Part shown: piece by piece, positions 14,106 through 23,398 of the stretch
How the letters are laid out: the number at the start of each line of letters is the position of its first letter
How positions within the stretch are numbered: the first letter of the stretch is position 1
Assembly (NCBI RefSeq): GCF_011516825.1
Contig: NZ_WOTA01000014.1
Location: forward strand, 1-64,000
From: Acetobacter oeni
Lineage (GTDB): Bacteria > Pseudomonadota > Alphaproteobacteria > Acetobacterales > Acetobacteraceae
Reading direction: 5' to 3'
DNA: 64,000 bases
Position numbers and translations under genes: made by a program
Notes under the pieces: model-generated
Database searches by the model: none
What the model saw: the letters and a program-made list of their open reading frames with translations, nothing else
Told to the model about the DNA's origin: nothing

Positions 14106-14795
14106 ATGGACGCCGCCCGTATGCAGGATGGCGTTATGAAAAATCAGGTCAGATTCGATGATGAAGATCCTGATGGTCCGGATATTCCTGAACCTCAGGG
14201 ACCGGATACAAAGGAGCCCGACGATAACAAAACACTCTCGTCTCCGATCAGCGAACTGGAGACCCGTCTGTTCGATCAGCGCAAAGTACTGATCTTCGGC
14301 GGCATCAATGACAAGATCGCGCGCGATGTAACCGGACGCCTGCTGGCTCTCGCCGGCTCGTCCGACAAACCCATCGACGTCTACGTCAACTCGCCGGGTG
14401 GTCATGTGGAGAGCGGCGATACCATCCATGATATGATTCGCTTCGTCGATTCCGTAGCGCCGGTGAATATGATCGGAACCGGCTGGGTCGCATCCGCCGG
14501 CGCGCTGATCTTTGCCGCCGGCCATAAAGATCGCCGGTTCTGCCTGCCGAACACACGCTTCCTGCTGCACCAGCCGATGGGCGGCGTCAGAGGTCCGGCA
14601 ACCGATATCGATATCGAGGCCCGCGAAATCATCAAAATGCGCGAGCGGCTGAACCACCTGTTCGCACGTGAGACAGGGCAGCCCTATGAAAAGATCTGTA
14701 AAGACACGGATCGTAACTACTGGATGTCCGCTAAAGAAGCGATTTCCTATGGTCTCGTGACCAGAATCATTTCCGCACCTTCCGACATCCATTAA
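14106..14795 (+). CDS. clpP: ClpP-type serine protease (Clp proteolytic subunit homologue)
   Basis: The ATG at 14106 has a good AGGGAAGG site; 14136 (MKNQVRF) is an alternative and 14040 is unlikely. An acidic, Pro-rich extension (DDEDPDGPDIPEPQ) of about 45 residues precedes the protease fold. The catalytic triad is visible: Ser in WVASAGALIF, His in FLLHQPMGG, Asp in KDTDRNYWMSAKEA. The GGHVESGDTIHDMI segment matches ClpP's oligomer and substrate region. ASAGA replaces the usual ASMGA. It is likely a second ClpP-like tetradecamer subunit working with a Clp ATPase. The next gene encodes a ferritin-like protein. Confidence 0.85.
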   Translation: MDAARMQDGVMKNQVRFDDEDPDGPDIPEPQGPDTKEPDDNKTLSSPISELETRLFDQRKVLIFGGINDKIARDVTGRLLALAGSSDKPIDVYVNSPGGHVESGDTIHDMIRFVDSVAPVNMIGTGWVASAGALIFAAGHKDRRFCLPNTRFLLHQPMGGVRGPATDIDIEAREIIKMRERLNHLFARETGQPYEKICKDTDRNYWMSAKEAISYGLVTRIISAPSDIH

Positions 14796-14807
14796 CCCGC
14801 AGGATAA

Positions 14808-14827
14808 CCCCGCGCTCCGGCGCGGGG
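14808..14827 (+). terminator. GC-rich hairpin after the clpP-like gene
   Basis: CCCCGCGC and GCGCGGGG form an 8-bp stem with a four-base loop 12 bases after the stop. No T-run follows, so it could be a weak terminator or an mRNA stabilising structure. Confidence 0.4.
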
Positions 14828-14899
14828 ATGGTCCAACATGCGCATGGGGCGGCATCTTCAGGTTCGCCCCATGACCAGCAAAACGTGAGCGCACAGCCA

Positions 14900-15913
14900 A
14901 TGAATGCTCTCGCCGATATCTACACACGGCTCCCCGACAGCATCGACGATTTGCCCGCACCGCCAAACGAAGCTGCGGTTGAAGAGGCTGATTACAGATC
15001 CAGGCACTGGAGTTCCTCTATTCCCGGCCCGCTGAAACCAGGATCTCCCGAACATAAACGGGCCGTCGCGGACATGTTCCGGGAAACCTTCAATCCTTAC
15101 AGGCCATCGGTTATCAACTGGCCGAAGCTCGACCCGGTTACGCTCAGACGTGTGACTTCGCTCCCGATCTGGGACATCGCGGTGCAGACCGAAGGCAAGG
15201 CCCGTCTCCGGATGGCGGCCTACGCCAATGTGGTCACGGACCCTGATATGAAGGACGCAATCTCGCGCAATGCGTGGGAAGAAAACCGCCACAAAGAAGT
15301 TCTTAGCAAACTCGTCGAAGCCTATGGCATCCGGATGGCTCCGGAACCACCTTATATAGAGCCGCATGACGTTGAATGGGCCTATCTGGTGACTGGCTTT
15401 TCAGAATGCGTCGACAGCTTCTTTGCGTTCGGTCTGTTCAAAGTTGCTCAGACCTCGCATTTTTTTCCTGAAGAACTGATCGAAACATTCGAGCCTGTCA
15501 TGCAGGAAGAATGTCGCCATATTCTCCTGTTCGCCAATTGGCTTGCTTGGTATCGCGCCGTTATGCCGGCCTGGAAACGCCCGTGGTTCGAAGCCAAAGT
15601 TCTCGCTGTGTGGGTGTTCCTGATCTATGAACGCATCGGCCTTGCAAAAAGCGTTGATGGCGAGGGCAACGAGCAGGCGCAGGATAACAATTTCACCGTT
15701 ACCGGCACAAAGGAAATGACAAACCAGGATATTACTCTGGCTGATTTTCTTGAGATTTGTCTGACGGAAAACGATAAGCGCTTCTCGGGCTATGACCCAC
15801 GCCTCCTTTGCCCGAAACTTGCACCAAATCTCGCTCGGACAGCTTTGTGGGTGCTCGGCCTGTTCGGAAAAAAACCGGCTATTCTAAATAAAGCAGAAGT
15901 CGGGCTTGCCTGA
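14900..15913 (+). CDS. Ferritin-like diiron-type protein
   Basis: A 337-residue protein from MNALADIYTRLP. The longer frame starting at 14828 begins immediately after the clpP terminator hairpin and lacks a ribosome binding site. Two helices carry E-x-x-H-type iron ligands: AWEENRHKEVLSKLVE and MQEECRHILLFANWL. Earlier acidic positions include TEGKARLRM. This is the spacing of ferritin-like four-helix bundles that bind two irons. The substrate is unknown. The region before it (Pro/Asp-rich) is probably flexible. It may be cotranscribed with the clpP-like gene. Confidence 0.65.
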   Translation: MNALADIYTRLPDSIDDLPAPPNEAAVEEADYRSRHWSSSIPGPLKPGSPEHKRAVADMFRETFNPYRPSVINWPKLDPVTLRRVTSLPIWDIAVQTEGKARLRMAAYANVVTDPDMKDAISRNAWEENRHKEVLSKLVEAYGIRMAPEPPYIEPHDVEWAYLVTGFSECVDSFFAFGLFKVAQTSHFFPEELIETFEPVMQEECRHILLFANWLAWYRAVMPAWKRPWFEAKVLAVWVFLIYERIGLAKSVDGEGNEQAQDNNFTVTGTKEMTNQDITLADFLEICLTENDKRFSGYDPRLLCPKLAPNLARTALWVLGLFGKKPAILNKAEVGLA

Positions 15914-16279
15914 TGGTCAAAGCAATCCGGTGCTCATAAGCCTGTTCTGTGAGCATTTTGTGACCACGTAATAGTCTTTTGAGCAGGAAGACCTGACCTG
16001 AGTTTTATTATAGAAAACAACCGCGCTGGCACGAGCGCCGATGCCTTTGGCCTCCACGGCCACATATCCTGTTGTTCAGGAAGCCGTCGAACGGAAGGGG
16101 TTGCAGGAAGCACCTTCCGTCCCGGCGGGTCAGCACAATAATTGAATTGCTATGATATCAGCGCCGTTGAACAGTTCAGGGGAAAGTCATAAGGCGGCTT
16201 CATAAATTTTGAGTTTTTGATTCTGCTCGCTTCTGTCCTCATGTTACAAATCAAGCAATAGGAATGCCGGATCGCGATT
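15914..16279. other. Spacer without recognised gene
   Basis: About 370 bases between the ferritin-like gene and the first IS remnant. Frames are short and broken, and I see no promoter or RNA signal strong enough to call. Confidence 0.35.
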
Positions 16280-17000
16280 AAGGATGATCGCAGACGTAAT
16301 TTTGCCAGTTGATGATGAATTTTTCCAGTTCTGAGGTCCGGGTTTTGCGGATGTATTCGCAAGGTGTGAGCCCTTGCAGGGTTCTAAGGCGGCTGCCGAA
16401 ATTACAGACGGCCTGGAAATCATTAAGCATTGAGTCATAGATTATGTCGAAACGCATGGAGCGCGACCATATCGTGTTCCGGCCAGGTAACTGTTCAGCC
16501 AACAGAATGCCGTTGTCGGTCAGGATGGTACGGATACGATAAGGCGCGATGCGTATCAGGTGCTTCTAAAACTCCCAGGCTGTTTTTCTGTCGACTTTGT
16601 CAACAAACTGCGCCATCGCAAACTTGCTTGTCCGGTCGATGACAACAAAGAGATGAAGTTTGCTCCGGCCGCCTGAACCCCGGCAATATCGATATGAAAG
16701 AGCCAGACGGGATAGCGTTTGAAGTGTTGCTTCCTGCCTTGTCGCCCACCATATCCGGTAATCGCGAAATCCCATGGCGCTGAAGGTTTTAGATCACCGC
16801 TGGGCGGGTCAGATGCGGAATGCTCGCCTGTGCAGAGCGTAAAGGCAGTCATCAGTGGCAGCAGAGCATGCCGCCAAAACAAACGGCTACCACCATTGCT
16901 TTTTCTGTTTTGGTAGAACCGCTGCGCCACTTCGATACTGTTTTTGGATTGATCCCAAACTCCCGGCCCACCGCCGAAAGCAACGATGTGCATTGCTTCG
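16280..17000 (-). pseudogene. Decayed IS481-family transposase
   Basis: Fragments in different leftward frames follow the order of an IS481 transposase. A HALLPLMTAFTLC-like piece (16800-16900) is followed by KLHLFVVIDRTSKFAMAQFV at about 16590-16660 (the second DDE motif region, VVIDRTSKF), and then by LRTLQGLTPCEYIRKTRTSE near 16330-16390 (the C-terminal end). Several frameshifts and deletions separate them. No intact enzyme is possible. Confidence 0.75.
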
Positions 17001-17089
17001 AGGGTTGAGGCTCAGCGCTCATAATCCTTCACGAGCCTCCTCCATCGTGTTGCGCATGTGAAGGATCTCTCTACAATCCATCGTTAGTG

Positions 17090-17643
17090 CAGAAGCACAA
17101 AAATATGCTTTTTCTGAAGAAAACTGATGATTTCAAGTATAATATTCAGCTCTCCGCCGGCTTTTGCTGCCTTTGAACTGATATAGCTCTGATCGGTCCC
17201 ACGCCAACTCAACGTTCTCCTGAATAGTCTGCTGAATGGCTTCAGCCAGAGAGTTGGCTTCTGCCCGGTTATCCCGGTTTGCCGGGATACGTGCACCACC
17301 AGAAGATGCTCCAAGGTATCAACCACTATGTGCAGCTTCGATCTTTTATTTCTCTTTGCACCTTCATACCCGGCCCGGGAACTGCGTTCCGAAGTTGAGC
17401 GCAGCGTCCGGCTGTCGATGATCGCCGTTATCGGTTTTGCCTTCTTCTTTTTTGCCATACGCCGCATAGCCTGCAGATCGTGAACCAGAACCTCGAACAT
17501 CCCGCTTCAATCCATCGCCAGGATTGCTGATAAACCGCAGACCATAGCTGAAGATCGTTCGGCATCGCGCAGATCATGTGCTTCGCGTCGTCCTTCAGCA
17601 GAAGCAGATACACAATAATCAGGAACCATTCTTCGTCGCCCAC
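17090..17643 (-). pseudogene. Decayed IS5-family (IS1031-type) transposase
   Basis: The N-terminal part (17430-17643) has MGDEEWFLIIVYLLLLKDDA and LWSAVYQQSWRWIEAGC. After a frameshift, the middle (17100-17500) has MFEVLVHDLQAMRRMAK, ITAIIDSRTLRST and AGYEGAKRNKRSKLHIVVDT. These match the order of IS1031-type enzymes, including the first catalytic Asp (AIIDSRTL) and the second (VVDTLEHLL). An internal part between the DLQ-LW blocks is missing. The copy is dead and ends just upstream of the siderophore receptor promoter. Confidence 0.8.
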
Positions 17644-17823
17644 ATTCTCAGATGTCTCCGTCTTTCGACAGATATATCAGGCCGCTGTTATCCGCACCCA
17701 TTCACGCCGTAAAAACGTAGCTATAGTAACAAGATATACCAGACAATTTTTATTATGACATATGATGTCCAGCGCGTTCCTGTGTCTTCCCTGCAACAGT
17801 CTGATATTTCGCGCCCGCATAGG

Positions 17824-17838
17824 TGCGAATCATTTGCA
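17824..17838. promoter_or_regulatory. Fur-type box upstream of the siderophore receptor
   Basis: TGCGAATCATTTGCA is a 7-1-7 inverted repeat with one mismatch, close to the TGCAAAT-N-ATTTGCA pattern of alphaproteobacterial Fur/Mur sites. An overlapping ATTTGCATTTGCAG extends it. It lies 91 bp before the receptor start, so iron repression of the locus is likely. Confidence 0.6.
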
Positions 17839-17928
17839 TTTGCAGAAAGTGATCACTATCAAAGCGTTGTCTTATTGTTACCTGTTAACGAATAGCCACT
17901 TCGCAAGTGCATATCGGGAGTATTACAA

Positions 17929-20256
17929 ATGTGTCAAAAAGAGCCGCCTCCGGTCACTTCGCAGACCAGAGGCTTCCGGATAGCTATCGCCTTGGGCGTA
18001 TCCGTCGGACTTGGCGCTATATCCGGAGACGCGAATGCTGAGGAAACCAGCCAGCCGGATCAGACTTCAACTTCCGATCGTACCATCAGGCTTCGCGCTG
18101 TCCGGGTAGGGGGGGAAAACCGATCAGATGATCCCGGTCTGGCCGCAGGCAACACGAATAGTCAGGTAATAAATATTGCCCGGATGCCTCTCTCCGTGAG
18201 GGACACACCACAAACGATTACGGTTGTACCGCAGGAAATCATAAAAGAGCAGCGTGCTTACACACTGGATCAGGCGCTGGCGAATGTTCCGGGAATCACA
18301 CTGTCCACGGGCGAAGGCAACGGGGGCCTGAACGGCGATCAGTTCCGTATCCGGGGTCTTCAGGCGCGCGGTGATATGTATACCGATGGTCTGAAGGATT
18401 TCGGCACCTACACACGGGATATATTCAACACAGAGAGTGTGCAGGTTATCAAGGGGCCATCGGGGGAGTATTTTGGCGCGGGCAATGTCGGTGGCATTAT
18501 CAACCAGTCTCTGAAGCATGCACATGCTGGTGATTCTTACAGATACGATCAGGCGTTTGGAAGCGCTTCGCTATTTCGCGGCAATGCGGACGTCAATTAC
18601 CAAATCAATGATGACATCGCGATCCGGATCAACGGCATGTATAACCGGCAGGATGTTGCTGACCGGGATCGGGTGAATTCCAATCGTTACGGCACTGCTG
18701 TGGATCTTGGTGTGGGGCTGCGGAGCCGCACATCCTGGCATCTGAACTGGCAGTGGATGCATGCGGACAGTGTGCCGGATTACGGTGTTCCCATGATCCA
18801 GGGACCGGATGGCATTTACCGTCCGATTACGAGTCACGGGCTGGCACGCAATACAACTTATGTTCGTTCTTTTGACCGTGACAACTCAGATATTCATAAT
18901 CTGACATCTTCCCTGAAATCTGACATCACAAACTGGTTCACCCTGACGAACGATACGCGCCTCTCTAAATACGAACGTGAATATACCGCGACTACTCCTA
19001 GTGCCTGCACAGGCACCTGTGCTTCCGAGTTCCGAGCGGGAGGTGATCCGGCGCTTATCTATGGCGCCGGTGGCGGTGCGGCTTACGACCAGAAGGGTTG
19101 GGGGGCGCAGAACATCCTTATGGGAAATGCGCATTTCCGGACAGGATTTATACATCATGAAATTAAGGCAGGCGTAGACATAAACTATGAGAACGACGAC
19201 CGCTATTATGGGACGTTCTACGGGCGTGTAAACGATCAGACCATTCGCAATCCGACCCGCACGTCTGACGGTGCCTATGTAATATTTCCTAATTCCGGCT
19301 ACCGCAATGCCGATGAGAGAGATGTCGGACTATTCTTCTCTGATCGTATTCATCTCACAAAGCAACTGACTCTTTTCGGAACAGCCAGATGGGATGCATT
19401 CAGCAGTAGCTATTACGCGCCGGGGGGAACCGGATATGGCCAGTCTCCGACCGCGACAAGGGGTACACAGAAGGCAGACCGGTGGAGTCCGTCGGGAAGT
19501 ATCGTTTATTCGCCAGTTGAAATGGCATCTTTTTATTTTACATTCTCGCGATCTTACAAGCCGGTAGGTACCGATGTGTCCTCAATGGTAACGCTGTCAG
19601 GCACCACGGGCGAGACGCCATCAGCCAGCAAACCTTTCAGCCCGCAGCGGAGCGATCTTTTCGAGTTTGGCAGCAAGGCGGATTTTCTTCATAAACATCT
19701 TGGCACAACACTCGCTTTTTTCCAGATCAGCGAAAATAACTCTTATTACTATGATACGAATGGCGATCTGGTCACCGGATTTGCGGATCAGGGCAGCGGA
19801 CGGCGTATTCGTGGCATTGAACTGAGTCTGACAGGCAAAATCACGCGAAACTGGCAGATCTACGGTTCTTATTCCTACATGGATGGCAGAGTCACACACA
19901 GCGCGGCCAGCGGCGGGAATGAAGCGCCTCAGGTTTCTCACAACAATTTCTCTCTGTGGACATCGTATGATTTGTCCAGAAGAATTCTGAATGATGGATG
20001 GGGACAACTCAAGATTGCCGGTGGTGCTCAGTATGCGTCCGGTTACTGGTCCGGACCCGATGTAACGAATACGGCCCGTATTCCATATACATTCTCACTC
20101 AACGGGATGCTGTCCTGGGAAATGAAACATTACCGGGTGTCCTTTAACGCCAACAACCTGACCAACCATCTGAATTACGGCTCGGCATTCTCAACTTCCC
20201 GCGCTGTGCCGCTGTCCGGTCGAACATTCCTGGGCAATATCGGTCTTACGTTCTGA
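17929..20256 (+). CDS. TonB-dependent siderophore receptor (Fiu/PiuA-like)
   Basis: A 775-residue protein. A signal peptide (RIAIALGVSVGLGAISGDAN ending in AEE) is followed by a plug domain (RDTPQTITVVPQEIIKEQRA, then QALANVPGITLS, FRIRGLQARGDMYTDGL and VQVIKGPSGEYFGAG) and a 22-strand-type barrel ending in NIGLTF with a C-terminal Phe. It imports ferric catecholate-type siderophores through the outer membrane using TonB energy. The substrate is inferred from the neighbours, a Sel1 protein and a PiuC-like hydroxylase, which accompany Fiu/PiuA receptors. A GGGAG ribosome binding site supports the start. Confidence 0.88.
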   Translation: MCQKEPPPVTSQTRGFRIAIALGVSVGLGAISGDANAEETSQPDQTSTSDRTIRLRAVRVGGENRSDDPGLAAGNTNSQVINIARMPLSVRDTPQTITVVPQEIIKEQRAYTLDQALANVPGITLSTGEGNGGLNGDQFRIRGLQARGDMYTDGLKDFGTYTRDIFNTESVQVIKGPSGEYFGAGNVGGIINQSLKHAHAGDSYRYDQAFGSASLFRGNADVNYQINDDIAIRINGMYNRQDVADRDRVNSNRYGTAVDLGVGLRSRTSWHLNWQWMHADSVPDYGVPMIQGPDGIYRPITSHGLARNTTYVRSFDRDNSDIHNLTSSLKSDITNWFTLTNDTRLSKYEREYTATTPSACTGTCASEFRAGGDPALIYGAGGGAAYDQKGWGAQNILMGNAHFRTGFIHHEIKAGVDINYENDDRYYGTFYGRVNDQTIRNPTRTSDGAYVIFPNSGYRNADERDVGLFFSDRIHLTKQLTLFGTARWDAFSSSYYAPGGTGYGQSPTATRGTQKADRWSPSGSIVYSPVEMASFYFTFSRSYKPVGTDVSSMVTLSGTTGETPSASKPFSPQRSDLFEFGSKADFLHKHLGTTLAFFQISENNSYYYDTNGDLVTGFADQGSGRRIRGIELSLTGKITRNWQIYGSYSYMDGRVTHSAASGGNEAPQVSHNNFSLWTSYDLSRRILNDGWGQLKIAGGAQYASGYWSGPDVTNTARIPYTFSLNGMLSWEMKHYRVSFNANNLTNHLNYGSAFSTSRAVPLSGRTFLGNIGLTF

Positions 20257-20262
20257 ATTGCA

Positions 20263-20973
20263 ATGACAGAAAAATCGTCACCAGAAAAAGGTTGCCCTTA
20301 CTACGGGGCAGCTCGGCCCGTTCCGGCTTCGGCTTCGGATCCGATTAACCATACGGAAGCACTTCTGCTTCTTGGGCAGATATGTCTTAATAAGGGAGAA
20401 CAGCGTCAGGCATTTGAAATTTTCGAGATTGCCGCGCGCAGCAGGTCGGCTTTTGCCCTCAATATGCTCGGACGTGCCTATGAGCGGGAGTGGGGCACGC
20501 CCCGCAACACCGCTCTGGCAGCCGGCTTTTTTACTGAGGCAGCTGAAGCCGGGGATGCCTGGGCGATGTTCAATCTCGCAGATCTCTACATGACCGGAGA
20601 GGGAGTCGGCCGCGATCTGGCCGTGGCCTGGAACTGGTATGCCAGGGCGGCGCAGAAAGGGATTGTCAAGGCCCTGACCATGCTCGGACTGATCGCTGAG
20701 GAAGGCGTAATCTCTTCGGTAGATCAGGAAGCCGCCCAAGATTTTTTTCTGGCTGCGGCAACCGGAGGCGACTGCTGGGGCTGTCTGAATCTTGCGCGTA
20801 TTTATCTGGATAAGATGGACACCGAACAGGCACTGATCTGGCTCCTTCGCGCTATCGATACTGGTTTTTCCGATGTTTTTCGATCTGTCATTGCACTTCT
20901 TGCCGGAGAGAAAGACCCACGACTGGCAGGAATTGCCGGATATGCTGAACAGCGACTACGCGATCATTGCTGA
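20263..20973 (+). CDS. Sel1-repeat (TPR-like) protein
   Basis: A 236-residue protein starting six bases after the receptor. It contains several Sel1-like repeats of about 36 residues: ALNMLGRAYEREWGTPRN, AGFFTEAAEAGDAWAMFNLA, DLYMTGEGVGRDLAVAWNWY and ARAAQKGIVKALTMLGLIAE. Repeats weaken towards the C-terminus. There is no signal peptide, so it is probably cytoplasmic and mediates protein contacts. Sel1 proteins commonly sit between PiuA-type receptors and PiuC. The molecular role is unknown. Confidence 0.8.
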   Translation: MTEKSSPEKGCPYYGAARPVPASASDPINHTEALLLLGQICLNKGEQRQAFEIFEIAARSRSAFALNMLGRAYEREWGTPRNTALAAGFFTEAAEAGDAWAMFNLADLYMTGEGVGRDLAVAWNWYARAAQKGIVKALTMLGLIAEEGVISSVDQEAAQDFFLAAATGGDCWGCLNLARIYLDKMDTEQALIWLLRAIDTGFSDVFRSVIALLAGEKDPRLAGIAGYAEQRLRDHC

Positions 20974-21237
20974 ATTCCGTAATTCTGACACTAAAATATT
21001 CTGAAATTCTTTGCCTTTTCCCGACAATGGAACTTCGGGATGCATCTGATTATAGAGTATATTTATCACTGGTTGTCACAGTTTTTTCTGTTCGGATGAT
21101 TTCCGGCGTGACGCTGTCTTTATTTACTAACCCGACAATTTTTCATTCCGTACATGCCCGGTTTGGCATGAAATTTCTGCAATACAGAGGAAGCAGATCA
21201 TGAAGAACGTAATCCCGAATTTTCTGTCTCAGCCATC
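20974..21237. other. Spacer between the Sel1 gene and piuC-like gene
   Basis: A 264-base spacer with no gene called. It is AT-richer than its flanks and may contain a separate promoter for the hydroxylase gene. Confidence 0.35.
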
Positions 21238-21921
21238 ATGCTGATCCATATTCCGGAAGTTCTGACACGGAACGAGGTCTCTCATTGCCGTGCAGTGCTT
21301 GAAAAATCGCAGTGGGTAGATGGAAAGGTGACGGCGGGCGATCAGTCGGCCAAGGCCAAGTTCAACCTTCAGATTCCGCAGGACAGTGCCGAAAGCCGGG
21401 AACTGGGTGATCTGGTGCTGCGAGCGCTGGGACGTAATCCGGTTTTTAACAGTGCAGCCCTGCCCTTGCGGGTCTTCCCGCCCCTCTTTAACCGGTATGA
21501 CAAAGGTATGTGTTTTCATGCACATGTCGATAATGCTATTCGTCCATTGCCAGGAACAGGGTTTCGTATCCGCACGGATGTTTCATCGACACTGTTCCTG
21601 AGTGAACAGGATGAATATGAAGGCGGTGAGTTGCTGATCCAAGACACATTCGGGATTCAGAAAGTGCGGTTTCCGGCCGGAGATCTGGTGCTTTATCCAT
21701 CCACGAGTCTGCACAGAGTTTCCGAGGTGACACGCGGAAGCCGATGGGCATCGTTTTTCTGGTCACAGTCGATGATTCGTGACGATATGCAGCGAGTACT
21801 ACTGTATGAGTTCGATCTCTCGATTATTGAAACACGCAAGATTCTGAAGGACGATCATCCGGCGGTGCTGGGTCTGACGGCGACGTATCATAATCTGCTT
21901 CGCCAGTGGGCGGAACTGTAA
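21238..21921 (+). CDS. piuC: Fe(II)/2-oxoglutarate-dependent hydroxylase (PiuC/YbiX-like)
   Basis: A 227-residue protein, the usual PiuC length (about 226). The metal-binding facial triad is visible: His-x-Asp in [11 protein letters not shown] (about 96-98) and the distal His in [18 protein letters not shown] (about 159), with the following Arg positioned for 2-oxoglutarate. The first segment, [20 protein letters not shown], is also typical. These PKHD-type dioxygenases are iron-regulated partners of siderophore receptors; the substrate is not firmly established. Confidence 0.88.
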   Translation: MLIHIPEVLTRNEVSHCRAVLEKSQWVDGKVTAGDQSAKAKFNLQIPQDSAESRELGDLVLRALGRNPVFNSAALPLRVFPPLFNRYDKGMCFHAHVDNAIRPLPGTGFRIRTDVSSTLFLSEQDEYEGGELLIQDTFGIQKVRFPAGDLVLYPSTSLHRVSEVTRGSRWASFFWSQSMIRDDMQRVLLYEFDLSIIETRKILKDDHPAVLGLTATYHNLLRQWAEL

Positions 21922-21947
21922 TTCCGGGATATTGCTCAGGTTTTGAA

Positions 21948-21975
21948 AAGGGATACCTCTCCCTTAATTTCATTT
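21948..21975 (+). terminator. Possible terminator after the piuC-like gene
   Basis: AAGGGA and TCCCTT pair across a six-base loop and are followed by AATTTCATTTT. The stem is short, so confidence is moderate. Confidence 0.45.
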
Positions 21976-22051
21976 TCCGGAATCATGTCATCTGCAATTC
22001 CCGCCCTGCGCAGGGCAGAGTTCTGTGTTGTGTAAACTACGGCGTCTAAAC

Positions 22052-22328
22052 TTATTCGGGATCGGAATGCAGTGTGAATATATGATTGCGTTCCCTGACA
22101 GGCATTCCGTTGAGTGTGACGGGCTCTCTGGTAAACTGTTCACAATGTTTCAGGGCTGCTGTGTTATAATGCGGGTCTGTGGATGAGAGGACGCAGCAGT
22201 TTTCCGTGCTGCCCTGGTCGGTGATATCAGCAGCGATGACGACTGTGCCGGGCGGATGGTGTAGCGCTTATGGCCGATGAAAGGTTCATGATCACGAAGA
22301 CAGCGGCCAGAAGGTATTTTATCAGCAC
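22052..22328 (-). pseudogene. Frameshifted small periplasmic TonB-C-like protein
   Basis: From a GTG at 22328 the minus strand encodes a signal peptide (MLIKYLLAAVFVIMNLSSAI, then SATPS). The frame then stops. Shifting by one base near 22255, the same DNA reads PPGTVVIAADITDQGSTENC and on through SSTDPHYNTAALKHCEQF, REPVTLNGMPV and FTLHSDPE to a stop at 22052. The second part looks like a TonB/TolA C-terminal domain (strand-helix-strand with AAL and G-x-PV). One extra base separates the halves, so this is a recent pseudogene, a sequencing error or a frameshifting site. Confidence 0.6.
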
Positions 22329-22435
22329 AATATGATTTTTACTTTCTCTGCAGATCAGAGTCGATACGGCTTACGCGTTACTGACGGACAGTATTTCCTG
22401 TTTCTCTGACCTGTGTAATGAAGGGTTTTTAAGTC

Positions 22436-23299
22436 TCAGCTGATATCATCTGATTTCTGTTCTCTGCGTTCCTGTATCTGGCCAGCGACCTGGGCATGGT
22501 TGAGCATGGCGACAAGCGCGATTCCGCCGATACAGTTTCCGATCAGGGTTGGAAGAAAAAACTTCACGAGATAGTCAGTCGGGGCGGCGTGTCCGGTAAA
22601 AACAAGATAAGCGGCTTCGGCAGAGCCGGCAATGCTGTGTGGAAGGCCGCACATGGCGACGACGCTGGTGATGATGACGATAATACCTGGACGGGAAGTA
22701 CCGGCAGCAGGGAGCATCCAGACCATGAGAGCGATGAGCCAGCCGGCAAAGGCGGCCTGCTCGCAGGTGGGCAGGAAAGGCTGGGCGACAACATGGCTGG
22801 CGACTCTGACCATGGCTTTTTGCAGAGTTTCGTCGCCTGGCACGCTGGCGGCGACTGTGGCGGCAAACAGGCAGGTACCGACAAGGTTGGCCAGCAGGAC
22901 GACACTCCAGACGCGCGCCGTATCTCCGAGATTGCCGCGACCGCCGGGCGCAAGGGTGGGGATCAGCGCTGTAAGAGTAGTTTCGGTAAACAGTTGCTGC
23001 TGTCCGAGCACGACGATGAGGAAGCCGATGCTGTAGCCAGGAGCGGCGAGCAGTTTGGCCCATCCGGCTTCCGGGAGACCGGCGGCGATGGTGGCTTCGG
23101 TTAGAAATGAGAACCCGATGGACAGGCCAGCGGCGAGGCCGGACAGAGCGAGACTGCCGGTCGGGCGCTTCAGCTCCTCCAGCCCTTGTTCACGGATGAC
23201 TTCATAGATAACCAGAGAACCAACGCCAGCGTGTTTTTCAGCCTGACGCCGTTCATCTTCGTTCAGGTAAGCGGAGCCCGAGTCTGCGGCTTCGACCAT
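22436..23299 (-). CDS. Formate/nitrite transporter family channel (YfdC-like)
   Basis: A 287-residue protein. A hydrophilic N-terminal segment of about 50 residues is followed by six hydrophobic helices with FNT hallmarks: GLAAGLSIGFSFLTEATIAA, GFLIVVLGQQQLFTETTLTA, LLANLVGTCLFAATVA, and ISGSAE-type HSIAGSAEAAYLVFTG followed by LPTLIGNCIGGIALVAMLNH. FNT proteins are pentameric inner-membrane channels for small anions. The QQQLFTET motif and N-terminal extension fit the YfdC branch, whose substrate is unclear. It has its own promoter region shared with the divergent ABC gene. Confidence 0.85.
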   Translation of the reverse strand: MVEAADSGSAYLNEDERRQAEKHAGVGSLVIYEVIREQGLEELKRPTGSLALSGLAAGLSIGFSFLTEATIAAGLPEAGWAKLLAAPGYSIGFLIVVLGQQQLFTETTLTALIPTLAPGGRGNLGDTARVWSVVLLANLVGTCLFAATVAASVPGDETLQKAMVRVASHVVAQPFLPTCEQAAFAGWLIALMVWMLPAAGTSRPGIIVIITSVVAMCGLPHSIAGSAEAAYLVFTGHAAPTDYLVKFFLPTLIGNCIGGIALVAMLNHAQVAGQIQERREQKSDDIS

Positions 23300-23398
23300 A
23301 TTGTTTTGTCCCTTTTCTTTCCAAAATGGCTTTGGCGACCTGTCTTTGCTGAGACTGCCGTGCGAACTGTCGGATGCCTGTTTTAAAATGTGCGACCT

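Noticed and set aside
22496-23104. Long rightward frame over the FNT gene
   Set aside because: Antisense shadow of a clear six-helix channel; Gly/Asp-rich composition is typical of such shadows.
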